Assembly: GCA_964593865.1 (NCBI GenBank)
Contig: CAZQKE010000126.1
Span: 1 to 32,385, forward strand
Source: CAZQKE01 sp964593865
GTDB taxonomy: Bacteria > Chloroflexota > Anaerolineae > JAAYZQ01
DNA length: 32,385 bases
Reading direction: 5' to 3'
The position numbers and the translations under genes were made by a program. Positions 15,832-24,423 of the stretch are shown here, piece after piece. The first letter of the stretch is position 1, and each line of letters opens with the position of its first letter. Under the pieces are notes generated by a model. It saw only the letters and a list, made by a program, of their open reading frames with translations, ran no database searches and was not told the origin of the DNA.

Positions 15832-17556
15832 ATGTACCATTCGTTCGACGCAGTGATCGTCGGGGCAGGCGGCGCGGGCCTGCGGGCCGCCCTGGAGTTG
15901 GGGCCGGTGGGTAGCGTCGCCGTCCTCAGCAAACTGTACCCCACCCGTTCCCACACCGGCGCAGCCCAAGGGGGCATCGGCGCGGCCCTGGGCAACGTGG
16001 AGGAGGACCTGTGGGAATGGCACGCCTTTGACACGGTCAAGGGCGGCGACTACCTGGTGGACCAGGATGCCGCCGAGATCATGGCGCAGGAAGCCATCGA
16101 AACGGTTTACGAACTGGAACACTGGGGCTTGCCCTTTGACCGCACCCCCGACGGGCGTATCGCCCAACGCCCCTTTGGCGGTCACACCCACCACTTTGGG
16201 CAAGGACCGGTGCGCCGCTCCTGCTACGCCGCCGACCGCACCGGCCACATGATCTTGCAGACCCTTTATCAGCAATGCGTGCGTCACAACGTCCGCTTCT
16301 TTGACGAGTACCACGTCCTGGACCTCCTGATCCACGATGGGGCGGCCTGCGGCGTGATCGCCTATCAGATCGCGACCGGCGAAATCCACACCTTCCGGGC
16401 CAAAGCCGTCCTCTTTGCCACCGGCGGCATGGGCCGCATGTTCAAGATCACCTCCAACGCCCACGCTCTGACCGGCGACGGCCCGGCCATCGCCCTGCGG
16501 CGCGGCGTACCCCTGGAGGACATGGAATTCTTTCAGTTCCACCCCACCGGCATCTACAAAATGGGCATCCTCATCACCGAAGCGGTGCGCGGCGAAGGCG
16601 GCGTCCTCCTCAACGGCGAAGGCGAACGTTTCATGGAACGTTACTCGCCCACCCTCCTGGACCTGGCCCCCCGCGACATCATCTCACGGGCCATTTACCT
16701 AGAGGTGCAAGCCGGGCGGGGCATTGACGGCAAAGATTACGTCCACCTGGATGCCAGCCACCTGGGACGCAAAGCCGTGGAAGCCAAACTGCCCGACATC
16801 GCCGATTTCTGCCGTACTTACTTGGGCATTGACCCCGCCGTAGAACCGATGCCGGTCCAACCCACGGCCCACTATGCCATGGGCGGCATCCCCACCGATA
16901 CCGATGGGCGGGTGGTTGTGGACGACAAGAACACCCCCTTGCCCGGCTTTTACGCCGCCGGGGAATGCGCTTGTGTCTCGGTCCACGGGGCCAACCGCTT
17001 GGGGACCAATTCGCTGGTGGACCTGGTGGTGTTCGGGCGCCGGGCGGGGCGCGACATGGCCCGCTACATCCGCGAGCACGATTTTGTCCCCTTGCCCGCC
17101 GACCCCACCTGCGAAGCGTGCGACGAAATAGACCGCTTGCTCTACGGCGACGGCGACGAATCGGTCGCCGACATCCGCCGTGAGCTGCAAGAAGTGATGA
17201 TGGACAAGGTAGGCGTCTTTCGCATTGAAGCGCAAATGCAGGCCGCCGTGGACAAAATCTGCGAACTGCAAGAACGCTACCGGCGGGTGAGCATCCAGGA
17301 CCGCGGCAAGCGGTTCAATACCGACCTCTTGGAAGCCATAGAGTTGGGCTACCTGCTGGACCTGGCCCAGGTCACCGCCGAGAGCGCATTGGCCCGCCGG
17401 GAAAGCCGAGGCGCCCACTCGCGGGAGGATTTCCCGGAGCGGGATGACGAGAACTGGCTCAAGCACACCCTCGCCTACCGCACCGAAAAGGGCATTGAGC
17501 TAAAATACAAGCCGGTGACGATCACCCGCTTTGAGCCAAAACCACGCACCTATTGA
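15832..17556 (+). CDS. sdhA: Succinate dehydrogenase flavoprotein subunit
   Basis: A 574-residue flavoprotein of normal length. The FAD-binding GAGGAGLRAALEL lies at 11-23 and SHTGAAQGGIG carries His41, the expected covalent FAD attachment. Further family motifs are the FGGHTHHFG segment, LAPRDIISRAI with the active-site arginine, TAHYAMGGIPT, and GANRLGTNSLVDLVVFGRRAG. It oxidises succinate to fumarate and passes electrons to SdhB. An AAAGGAG ribosome site precedes the ATG. Direction (succinate oxidation rather than fumarate reduction) is inferred from the neighbouring bc complex, not shown by the sequence. Confidence 0.97.
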   Translation: MYHSFDAVIVGAGGAGLRAALELGPVGSVAVLSKLYPTRSHTGAAQGGIGAALGNVEEDLWEWHAFDTVKGGDYLVDQDAAEIMAQEAIETVYELEHWGLPFDRTPDGRIAQRPFGGHTHHFGQGPVRRSCYAADRTGHMILQTLYQQCVRHNVRFFDEYHVLDLLIHDGAACGVIAYQIATGEIHTFRAKAVLFATGGMGRMFKITSNAHALTGDGPAIALRRGVPLEDMEFFQFHPTGIYKMGILITEAVRGEGGVLLNGEGERFMERYSPTLLDLAPRDIISRAIYLEVQAGRGIDGKDYVHLDASHLGRKAVEAKLPDIADFCRTYLGIDPAVEPMPVQPTAHYAMGGIPTDTDGRVVVDDKNTPLPGFYAAGECACVSVHGANRLGTNSLVDLVVFGRRAGRDMARYIREHDFVPLPADPTCEACDEIDRLLYGDGDESVADIRRELQEVMMDKVGVFRIEAQMQAAVDKICELQERYRRVSIQDRGKRFNTDLLEAIELGYLLDLAQVTAESALARRESRGAHSREDFPERDDENWLKHTLAYRTEKGIELKYKPVTITRFEPKPRTY

Positions 17557-17574
17557 GCAACACGGAGCAACACC

Positions 17575-18276
17575 ATGCAAGTCACGCTCAGAATTCGGCG
17601 TTTCAACCCGGAGACGGATGCCAAAGCCTATTGGCAGGAATATCAGGTTGAAGTGGAACCGACCGACCGCCTGCTGGATGCCCTGAACCAGATCAAATGG
17701 TACCAGGACGGAACCCTCACCTTTCGCCGCTCTTGCGCCCACGGTATCTGCGGCTCCGACGCCATGACCATCAACCATGTCAACCGCCTGGCCTGTAAGG
17801 CATTGATGCAGGACCTGGGCAAAAAGGTCACCGTGGAACCGCTACGCGGCTTTCCGGTCATCAAAGACCTGGTGGTAGATATGGAGCCGTTTTTTGAAAA
17901 ATACCGCTCCGTCAAGCCCTACTTTATCACCTACGACCCCGATCCCCCCGTAGAGCGATACCAAAGCATGGAGGAACGGGCCAGGTTTGACGACACGACC
18001 AAATGTATCCTCTGTGGGGCCTGCACCGGCTCCTGTCCTTCCTTCTGGGGCAACCCCGATTACATCGGCCCGGCAGCCATCGTCCAGGCCCACCGTTTCA
18101 TCTTTGACAGCCGCGATCAAGGGGCCAACGAGCGGCTGGCCATCCTCAACGACAGGAACGGCGTGTGGCGCTGTCGGACGATTTTCAACTGTGTGGGGGC
18201 CTGTCCCCGCGAAATTGACGTGACGCGGGCCATCGGCGAAGTCAAGAAACTGCTGCTCTTCAACCGAATGGTATAA
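17575..18276 (+). CDS. sdhB: Succinate dehydrogenase iron-sulfur subunit
   Basis: A 233-residue protein with a plant-ferredoxin-like N-terminal domain, [2Fe-2S] ligands Cys54, Cys59, Asp62 and Cys74 (the Cys-to-Asp variant is also found in E. coli SdhB), and a C-terminal domain with CILCGACTGSCP (Cys144, 147, 150, 154) and Cys200, 206 and 210 for the [4Fe-4S] and [3Fe-4S] clusters. It wires SdhA to the quinone. Last gene of sdhCDAB; it ends 24 nt from the convergent homoserine dehydrogenase gene, with no obvious terminator between them. Confidence 0.97.
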   Translation: MQVTLRIRRFNPETDAKAYWQEYQVEVEPTDRLLDALNQIKWYQDGTLTFRRSCAHGICGSDAMTINHVNRLACKALMQDLGKKVTVEPLRGFPVIKDLVVDMEPFFEKYRSVKPYFITYDPDPPVERYQSMEERARFDDTTKCILCGACTGSCPSFWGNPDYIGPAAIVQAHRFIFDSRDQGANERLAILNDRNGVWRCRTIFNCVGACPREIDVTRAIGEVKKLLLFNRMV

Positions 18277-18299
18277 CCCGGCGTAGACCGCGCGGACCG

Positions 18300-19340
18300 C
18301 TAAAAGGCCGGACCGCGATAGATGTCCACCAGATCGCGGAGCATGGCAGAAGCGGTAGGCAGGGGGGTCTCCTCCACGATGCTGGCGGTGATGCTGCCGC
18401 CGATGTCGGTATGGTAGACGATGCCCATCTGTTTGGGGCGGAGCTGCGCCAAAGGATGATCCGCTGCCAAGGGGGTGGGCCGCACGCTTAGGGTATAAGC
18501 TTCCCCTTCCCGCTCGGCGACGGCCAACAGCTTGATCCGCTGCCCCTGGGCAGCGGCCTGCGCCAGCATCTCCGGCGTCACACCCAGGATCCCTTCTACG
18601 GCTACATCGTCCAGCGTCACCTGCCGGCCCAAGACACTGTGGGCCAGAATGACCAGTTTGTTGGCCGCATCCCAGCCCTCTACATCAAGGGATGGGTCGG
18701 CTTCGGCGTGACCGGCGGCCTGGGCCTCACGGAGAGCCTGGGCGTAGGTCAATCCGTCGTCGGCCATGCGGGTTAGGATATAGTTGGTAGTCAAATTGAG
18801 GATCCCCTCCAAGCGGTAGATCTCGGCGGCGGCCAGATCGCGGCGCCCCAGGTTGATGGCCGGTAAGCCCCCGGCAACGGTGGCATCGTAGCGCAAGGCG
18901 ACACCCTGCTCGGCGGCCAGCTCCTCCAGGCGGGAAAAGGCCAACACCAACGGGGCCTTGTTGGCGGTCACAACGTGCATTCCCCGCGAAAGTGCCGTTT
19001 CAATGCAGGCCAACCCCGGTTGCCCGTCCTCCATGTTGGCCGGAGAAGCATCCAACAGCAGGTCCGCTTCGGCCCGGCGGACCATCTCCAGGGCATCAAG
19101 GTCGGAGCGGCCCCAACGCGGCAAGGTCGCCACGCTTCGCCCCTCGCTTTTGAGCCTCACGAGCCAAATCGGGTCCAAGCCGCCGGGATGGAGGGCCACT
19201 CCCCCCGAATCGGCCACGCCGACCAGGCGGAGATCCGCCCCCACCAACTCCCGGATCCGTTGTCTTTTGCGCTCAATCAATTCCAAAAAGCGGCGGCCTA
19301 CGTTGCCGACACCCACCAACAACAAACGGATAGATGCCAT
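18300..19340 (-). CDS. Homoserine dehydrogenase
   Basis: A 346-residue NAD(P)-dependent dehydrogenase of the short type without a C-terminal ACT domain, so no built-in threonine feedback. The nucleotide loop GVGNVG is at 10-15, DASPANMEDGQPG is the mid-domain segment, HVVTANKAP is the conserved strand, and GILNLTTNYILTRM with GWDAANKLVILA form the substrate domain. It makes homoserine from aspartate semialdehyde for threonine and methionine synthesis. I chose the ATG at 19340 because AAAGGAT then lies at about 8 nt; an ATG at 19349 sits almost on the ribosome site. Its neighbours are not amino-acid genes. Confidence 0.9.
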   Translation of the reverse strand: MASIRLLLVGVGNVGRRFLELIERKRQRIRELVGADLRLVGVADSGGVALHPGGLDPIWLVRLKSEGRSVATLPRWGRSDLDALEMVRRAEADLLLDASPANMEDGQPGLACIETALSRGMHVVTANKAPLVLAFSRLEELAAEQGVALRYDATVAGGLPAINLGRRDLAAAEIYRLEGILNLTTNYILTRMADDGLTYAQALREAQAAGHAEADPSLDVEGWDAANKLVILAHSVLGRQVTLDDVAVEGILGVTPEMLAQAAAQGQRIKLLAVAEREGEAYTLSVRPTPLAADHPLAQLRPKQMGIVYHTDIGGSITASIVEETPLPTASAMLRDLVDIYRGPAF

Positions 19341-19364
19341 GATGCTCATCCTTTCCCGAAAACC

Positions 19365-19383
19365 GCGGGCCGTCCACGGCCCG
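19365..19383 (-). repeat. family 2 core in the homoserine dehydrogenase leader
   Basis: The 14-nt core CGTGGACGGCCCGC on the coding strand (19378-19365) lies within a palindrome, CGGGCCGT-CC-ACGGCCCG (19366-19383). It ends 24 nt before the ATG at 19340. The rest of the 19341-19551 gap holds this hairpin and the terminator of the gene upstream. Confidence 0.6.
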
Positions 19384-19492
19384 GTGATGCAAGAAAATCC
19401 CCCTTGAAGCCGCACCTTGCGGGCCGCCGGTCGACCGCCTACCTCCGGCTTGCGTTGCCCGCAGGTCCGAAAAGAGTGACTTGCCCCTTGGC

Positions 19493-19534
19493 AAAAAGGC
19501 CGGACGGAGGCAGCACGCCCGCCCCCATCCGGCC
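19493..19534 (-). terminator. intrinsic terminator of the amidohydrolase transcript
   Basis: Minus strand: GGCCGGA (19534-19528) pairs with TCCGGCC (19504-19498), followed directly by TTTTT (19497-19493). It begins 17 nt after the amidohydrolase stop, so homoserine dehydrogenase is probably transcribed separately. Confidence 0.75.
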
Positions 19535-19551
19535 CCTGCCCAACGCCGCGC

Positions 19552-20754
19552 CTATTCCCGCAGCGTCACATCCCGTCCGTCTTTGATCACATACAGGGGG
19601 GCCTCATGGTTCCAGATCGCTTCCCAAACGCTTTCGGCGTTCAACACCACCAGGTCGGCCCGACCGCCCACCCGCAGGCCAAAGTCCCGGATGCCCAACG
19701 CTTCGGCGGCGTGGGTGGTGATCAGGTCGTAGAGGATCTCCAACTCCTCGCGGCCGGACATCCACATCAGGTGCGCGGCCAGGAAGGCGACCTCCAACAT
19801 GTTGTTGCGCCCAAAGGGATAGTAGGCGTCGGCGATGTCATCCTGGCCCAGGGCGATGCGCACGCCGTGGGTGTACAGGTCCTTGACGCGGGCATAGAGC
19901 GGCCCCGTTTGGGGGTCGCTGACAACGCCGATCTTGGCCCGCTTGAGCAACGCCCGCACCTTGCGGTAGTACGGCTCCGGGTAGAGGGCCATAGCCCGCG
20001 CGTGTTGGGCCGTGACGCGCCCTTCCCAGCCGGTCTCGATGGTTTTGACGGCCAGCATCTCCAACGTGCGCAGCCCCGGATCCCCGGCGTCGTCTACCAG
20101 CATGGAGACATCTTTGTCAAACTCTTGGGCCAGGGCGAACATGCGGTCAATGTGTTCGCGGGCATCGGCGTCGGTGTATTCAATCCAGGGGATGCCGCCC
20201 ACCACGTCCGCGCCCATCTCCAACGCCTGTCGGACATAGTCCTCCGCCCCCGGATCGCGGACGACGCCATCCTGGGGAAAGGCCACCACCTGGATCTCCA
20301 CCCGGTCCTTGAACTCCTCGCGGGCTTGGAGCAGGGCCTTGATGCCCTCCAGCTTGGCTTTGGTGTCGGTGTCGGCAAAGGCGCGGATGTGGGTGTTGCC
20401 GAAGCGGTTCGCCAACCGCACCGCCCGCCGCACATTCTCAATGATCCAACCGGCGTCGTACCGTTCCTTCACCCGCGCCGCCAACTCAATGGCCGTCATC
20501 GCCCCGCCCATGGAGCCACTGCTGTAGGCGTCCAACGCCTCGTCGTCCAGCATGGACAGGGTATAGACCTTGCACAGGTGCAGGTGGCCGTTGACAAAGG
20601 ATTCCGTGACCAGCTTGCCCTCGGCGTCGATCACTTGCGCCGCCTCAACCGGCAGATCCGCGCCGATCTGAACGATGCGCCCCCCTTCAACGGCAATGTC
20701 CAGCAACCGACCCGGCTCCGAACGGGTCCGGGCATTTTTGATCAGTAGGTCCAT
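19552..20754 (-). CDS. CodA-like amidohydrolase with altered metal site
   Basis: A 400-residue amidohydrolase closest in layout to E. coli cytosine deaminase: AFPQDG (158-163, with the Gln used for base recognition in CodA), GADVVGGIP, FALAQEFD, TAQHARAM (His251), and GQDDIADAYYPFGRNNMLEVA (Asp305/306). The first metal pair HLH (57-59) is present. However, the CodA segment HCDE, which supplies a metal ligand and the catalytic Glu, reads LVDD here (219-222). The enzyme may bind metal differently, act on another substrate, or be inactive as a deaminase. The ATG at 20754 (or 20757) follows GAGGGAGG. It lies downstream of the molybdenum hydroxylase genes on the same strand, which suggests nucleobase-like chemistry. 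Confidence 0.85.
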   Translation of the reverse strand: MDLLIKNARTRSEPGRLLDIAVEGGRIVQIGADLPVEAAQVIDAEGKLVTESFVNGHLHLCKVYTLSMLDDEALDAYSSGSMGGAMTAIELAARVKERYDAGWIIENVRRAVRLANRFGNTHIRAFADTDTKAKLEGIKALLQAREEFKDRVEIQVVAFPQDGVVRDPGAEDYVRQALEMGADVVGGIPWIEYTDADAREHIDRMFALAQEFDKDVSMLVDDAGDPGLRTLEMLAVKTIETGWEGRVTAQHARAMALYPEPYYRKVRALLKRAKIGVVSDPQTGPLYARVKDLYTHGVRIALGQDDIADAYYPFGRNNMLEVAFLAAHLMWMSGREELEILYDLITTHAAEALGIRDFGLRVGGRADLVVLNAESVWEAIWNHEAPLYVIKDGRDVTLRE

Positions 20755-20774
20755 CATCCTCCCTCGAAAATAAT

Positions 20775-20852
20775 GCGGGCCGTCCACGAAGCGGACGCGA
20801 ATACACGAATACGCCCGGTCTCAGGCCCGAAAGGGGCGACTTGAGTCGCCAC
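20775..20852 (-). repeat. family 2 leader element, full copy
   Basis: A 78-bp element, 20 nt before the amidohydrolase ATG and filling most of the gap after the iron-sulfur subunit gene. It contains a hairpin GGCGACT-TG-AGTCGCC, a GAATACACGAATACG stretch and the core CGTGGACGGCCCGC on the coding strand. The copy at 24424-24509 differs by about five substitutions and an 8-nt insertion. Confidence 0.85.
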
Positions 20853-20854
20853 TA

Positions 20855-21328
20855 CTACCCTTCGGCCATCCGTTCCTGGGCCAGCAAGGCTCCTTCCCAG
20901 ATGGCCTCATAGGCCGTGCAACGGCAAAGGTGCTTGTTGAGGGCGTTGCGCAGCTCCTCCTCCGTCGCCTCCGGTTTTTGCTCCAGCAGGGCGTATAGCT
21001 CCATGATGATGCCCGGCGTGCAAAAGCCGCACTGCACCGCTCCGCTTTCGACCAGGGCTTGCTGGATGGGATGCAGCTCCATGCCCTGGGCCAGCCCCTC
21101 CACCGTCAACACCTCGGCCCCGTCCACCTTGTCCAGGGGGAAGGTGCAGCTCTTGACCGCCTTGCCGTTGACCACGACGACGCACGCCCCGCAGGTGGCG
21201 TTGTCGCAGCCCCGTTTGGTTCCCGTCAGGTGCAGTACATCCCGGATCACGTCCAGCAGGAAAAGGTCCGGTTCCACGGTGACGGTGCGTTCCACGCCGT
21301 TGATGCGAAAAGTGACCTGTTCCGTCAT
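20855..21328 (-). CDS. Molybdenum hydroxylase [2Fe-2S] subunit (CoxS/XdhC-like)
   Basis: A 157-residue small subunit of the xanthine dehydrogenase family. Cys41, 46, 49 and 61 form the plant-type [2Fe-2S] site, and Cys100, 103, 135 and 137 (QCGFCTPG and LCRCTAY) form the second cluster next to the molybdenum centre. It carries electrons from the molybdopterin subunit. Its ATG overlaps the stop of the large-subunit gene by 4 nt, so the two are translated together. The FAD subunit usually encoded beside them is absent, so the electron acceptor downstream of the clusters is unknown. Confidence 0.95.
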   Translation of the reverse strand: MTEQVTFRINGVERTVTVEPDLFLLDVIRDVLHLTGTKRGCDNATCGACVVVVNGKAVKSCTFPLDKVDGAEVLTVEGLAQGMELHPIQQALVESGAVQCGFCTPGIIMELYALLEQKPEATEEELRNALNKHLCRCTAYEAIWEGALLAQERMAEG

Positions 21329-23652
21329 GATGCCACCTCCTCCCGCGCGGCCAGGGCTTTTTTGATCTTGGCCGGGGTGACGGGGATTTCGTAAAACTCA
21401 ACGCCGATGGCGTCATAGATGGCATTCAGGATGGCCGGAGCGACGCCGATGACCGGGTGTTCGCCCAGGCCCCGCGCCCCAAAGGGGCCGATCTCGCCCG
21501 GCGTTTCGACAAATTCCACCGTCTGGGGCGGGGCTTCCTTGAGGGTGGGAATGTGGTAGCGGAAATAGTGGGGGTTGAGCAGCCGCCCCTCCTCGTCAAA
21601 CTCCAGCTCCTCGTACAGCGTGGCGCCGATGGCCATGAGCACGCCGCCCAGTACCTGCCCCCGAATCTGGCGGGGATTGATGACCCGCCCCACGTCAAAG
21701 GCGGAGGCAAAGTTGTCAATGATGATTTTTCCCGTCTTTTTCTCAATGCGGATGGCGCAAGCCTGCGCCCCAAAGGTGTAGGTGACGCCCATGTTGCCCT
21801 GGCCGTGCTCATCGGGGCCGGAGTAGCGGGGCAGGCGGGCGTCGGCGGTGGCCTGGGCCAACTCGCCCACGGTGATGCCGTCCTCGTACATGTAGCCCCG
21901 CGCCAGGCGCGTCACCGCCACCCGCACGCTGGGATCGGAACGCAGGTAGACGAACTCGCCGTCGTATTCCAGCATGTCCACATCGCAGCGTAGCACCTGG
22001 GCCGCCGTCGCCTTGAGCTTGGCGATGAGCCGTTCCGCCGCCCGCAGGATGGCCCGTCCGCCCTGGGTGGTGAACATGGAGCCGATGGTCTGCCACTCGT
22101 AGGGTGTGTACTGGGTGTCAATCTCGCGGTAGACGTGGATCTTTTCCGGCGGAATCTGCAACGCTTCGGCGGCGATCTGCTTGATCACGGTGCGCAGCCC
22201 CTGGCCCACCTCCGCGCCGCTCATGTTGACCGAAACGCTGCCGTCAATGTTCATTTTGAGATAGCAGCCTTTGGTGGAAAAGGGCGCACCCTTGGGCGAT
22301 TTCATCAGCGCGGCAAAGCCCCGACCGTAGTAGTACTTGTCATCCTCCGGCGGCTTTGGCTCGGCAAAGATGGCCTGCTGCACCTTTTCGGCGCAGGCCC
22401 GGATGTCGCCGTTGGTTTTCCACAGGTGCTCGCCCAGGGCGGTGATGCTGCCTTCACCCAGGTAGTTCTTGTCCCGCAGCGCAAAGGGCGACATGCCCAG
22501 CTTGCGGGCCAGTTGGTCCATGAGCCGTTCGGTGGCCAGCTGGGCCTCCTGGTGACCGTAGCCGCGATAGGCCCCCACGGGCGGCGTGTTGGTATAGACG
22601 CAATAGCCCTCCAGATCGCAGTGGGGGAATTCGTAGGGACCGGTTGAGTTGTGGGCCGCGCCGATGGTGATGTTGACCCCGGTATCGGCATAGGCCCCGG
22701 TGGAATGGTAGATGGTCGTTTTGATGGCTACCAGTTTGCCGTCCCGCTTGGCCCCGATCTTCATCCGGGTACGGATGCCGTGGGCGATGAGGGTGCTGGT
22801 AAAATCCTCCTTGCGGGTTGCCACCCACTTGAGGGGACGGCCCGGCACGAAACTGGCGATATAGGCCACCGTCTGTTCCACGGTAATATCCGATTTGTAA
22901 CCAAAGCAGCCGCCGATTTCGGGGATGTGGACCCGCACGTCGGCTACAGGCCGCCCATAGGCGTGGGCCAGGTCCTCGCGGATGATAAAGGGGCAGATGG
23001 AGGATGACCAGACCTCAATGGTCCCATCCTCCTTGAACCAGACGATGGCCCCGTGGGGTTCCAGGGCGGCGGAGGAGCCAAAGGGGTAGAGGAACTCGCC
23101 TTCTACCACCACGTCGGCCTCGGCAAAGCCTTCGGCCCCTTTGCCCTTGACCAGCCGATAGTAGTGGGCGATGTTGGTTCCGGGCCGAGGGTTCAGGGTG
23201 GGCAGATGCCAGTATTCGCCGTTCTTCTCATGGATCAACACCGCATCCTCGGCCATGGCCTGCAAGGCGTCGGTGTAGACCGGCAGCGGCTCATATTCCA
23301 CCTTGATTTTGTCCAGGGCCGCCCGCGCCTGTTGCGGAGTCTCGGCGATGACGGCGGCCACCGGTTCGCCGATGTGCCGCACTTTGTCCACGGCCATCGG
23401 CGTTAGGTCTTTGATATTGTCCCCATAGTGCAGATTGCAGCCCGCCCCGGTGACAACCTTGATGACGCCGGGGCTGGCCTCCGCCGCCGATGTGTCAATG
23501 GACAGGATGCGGGCGTGGGCGTATTCGGGTCGCAGGATGGCCGCATGGACCATCCCCGGCAGGTAGATGTCATCAAGATAGATGGCCTTGCCCACCACCT
23601 TGTCCACCGCATCGGGGCGGATGATGTCTTGACCGATGTATTTGAACTCCAT
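21325..23652 (-). CDS. Molybdenum hydroxylase large (molybdopterin) subunit
   Basis: A 775-residue protein of the xanthine dehydrogenase/aldehyde oxidoreductase family. Order: the N-terminal alpha/beta-hammerhead domain (DAVDKVVGKAIYLDD to KIKVEYEPLPVY), then molybdopterin-binding segments GGCFGYKSD, GAYRGYGHQEAQLATE and the C-terminal GARGLGEHPVIGVAPA with the catalytic glutamate. The family hydroxylates purines, aldehydes or N-heterocycles using water. Substrate cannot be read directly; the nearby CodA-like amidohydrolase and nucleoside-type transporter favour a purine or nucleobase-like compound. The ATG at 23652 follows AAGGAAGG; a TTG two codons earlier is less likely. The palindrome array begins about 40 nt upstream. 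Confidence 0.93.
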   Translation of the reverse strand: MEFKYIGQDIIRPDAVDKVVGKAIYLDDIYLPGMVHAAILRPEYAHARILSIDTSAAEASPGVIKVVTGAGCNLHYGDNIKDLTPMAVDKVRHIGEPVAAVIAETPQQARAALDKIKVEYEPLPVYTDALQAMAEDAVLIHEKNGEYWHLPTLNPRPGTNIAHYYRLVKGKGAEGFAEADVVVEGEFLYPFGSSAALEPHGAIVWFKEDGTIEVWSSSICPFIIREDLAHAYGRPVADVRVHIPEIGGCFGYKSDITVEQTVAYIASFVPGRPLKWVATRKEDFTSTLIAHGIRTRMKIGAKRDGKLVAIKTTIYHSTGAYADTGVNITIGAAHNSTGPYEFPHCDLEGYCVYTNTPPVGAYRGYGHQEAQLATERLMDQLARKLGMSPFALRDKNYLGEGSITALGEHLWKTNGDIRACAEKVQQAIFAEPKPPEDDKYYYGRGFAALMKSPKGAPFSTKGCYLKMNIDGSVSVNMSGAEVGQGLRTVIKQIAAEALQIPPEKIHVYREIDTQYTPYEWQTIGSMFTTQGGRAILRAAERLIAKLKATAAQVLRCDVDMLEYDGEFVYLRSDPSVRVAVTRLARGYMYEDGITVGELAQATADARLPRYSGPDEHGQGNMGVTYTFGAQACAIRIEKKTGKIIIDNFASAFDVGRVINPRQIRGQVLGGVLMAIGATLYEELEFDEEGRLLNPHYFRYHIPTLKEAPPQTVEFVETPGEIGPFGARGLGEHPVIGVAPAILNAIYDAIGVEFYEIPVTPAKIKKALAAREEVAS

Positions 23653-23689
23653 AGGCAATCCTTCCTTCTTGAAAATAAACTCCCAACTT

Positions 23690-24420
23690 TTTTGCGCCTT
23701 TGCGGTTCAAATCTTGGAACCGCCAAGACGCCAAGAGCGCGAAGGTCTTCTTACTTTTTCTTCTTTCCTTTGCGGCCTTTGCGCCTTCGCGGTTCAAATC
23801 CTGGAACCGCCAAGACGCCAAGAGCGCGAAGGTTTTCTTGCTTTTTCTTCTTTCCTTTGCGGCCTTTGCGCCTTTGCGGTTCAAGTCCTCGGAACCGCCA
23901 AGACGCCAAGAGCGCGAAGGTTTTCTTGCTTTTTCTTCTTTCCTTTGCGGCCTTTGCGCTTTCGCGGTTCAAGTCCTCGGAACCGCCAAGACGCCAAGAG
24001 CGCGAAGGTTTTCTTGCTTCTTCTCCTTTCCTTTGCGGCCTTTGCGCCTTTGCGGTTCAAATCTTGGAACCGCCAAGACGCCAAGAGCGCGAAGGTTTTC
24101 TTGCTTCTTCTCCTTTCCTTTGCGGCCTTTGCGCCTTCGCGGTTCAAATCCTGGAACCGCCAAGACGCCAAGAACGCGAAGGTCTTCTTGCTTTCTTCTT
24201 TCCTTTGCGGCCTTTGCGCCTTTGCGGTTCAAATCCTGGAACCGCCAAGACGCCAAGAGCGCGAAGGTTTTCTTACTTTTCTTCTTTCCTTTGCGGCCTT
24301 TGCGCCTTCGCGGTTCAAGTCCTCGGAACCGCCAAGACGCCAAGAGCGCGAAGGTTTTCTTGCTTCTTCTCCTTTCCTTTGCGTCCTTTGCGCCTTTGCG
24401 GTTCAAATCCTGGAACCGCC
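23690..24420 (-). repeat. tandem array of ~87-bp palindromic units
   Basis: Eight full units begin at 23716, 23803, 23891, 23979, 24066, 24153, 24238 and 24325 (plus-strand coordinates), with periods of 85-88 bp. A partial unit lies before them and a truncated ninth begins at 24412. Each unit has arm A starting GAACCGCCAAGACGCCAAG, a pyrimidine-rich middle, and arm B ending TTTGCGCCTTTGCGGTTC. The 29-nt arms match at about 23 positions, and each arm is three copies of an 8-9-nt word (CGCCAAG/CGCAAAGG). Arms can pair inside a unit or across a junction with an 8-nt loop. Because 87 is a multiple of three, long spurious open frames cross the array. It lies in the leader of the molybdenum hydroxylase genes. 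Confidence 0.95.
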
Positions 24421-24423
24421 AAA

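Noticed and set aside
19341..19551. T-box or SAM riboswitch upstream of homoserine dehydrogenase
   Set aside because: No T-box sequence or SAM core is visible; the region holds the upstream terminator and a GC-rich palindrome.
23701..24420. tRNA T-arm-like GGTTCAAATCC motifs recurring in the array
   Set aside because: No acceptor, D-arm or anticodon arm with the right spacing is present; the motif is just the junction of array arms.
23690..24420. CRISPR array
   Set aside because: The repeated unit makes up nearly the whole array; there are no unique spacers of constant length and no cas genes.
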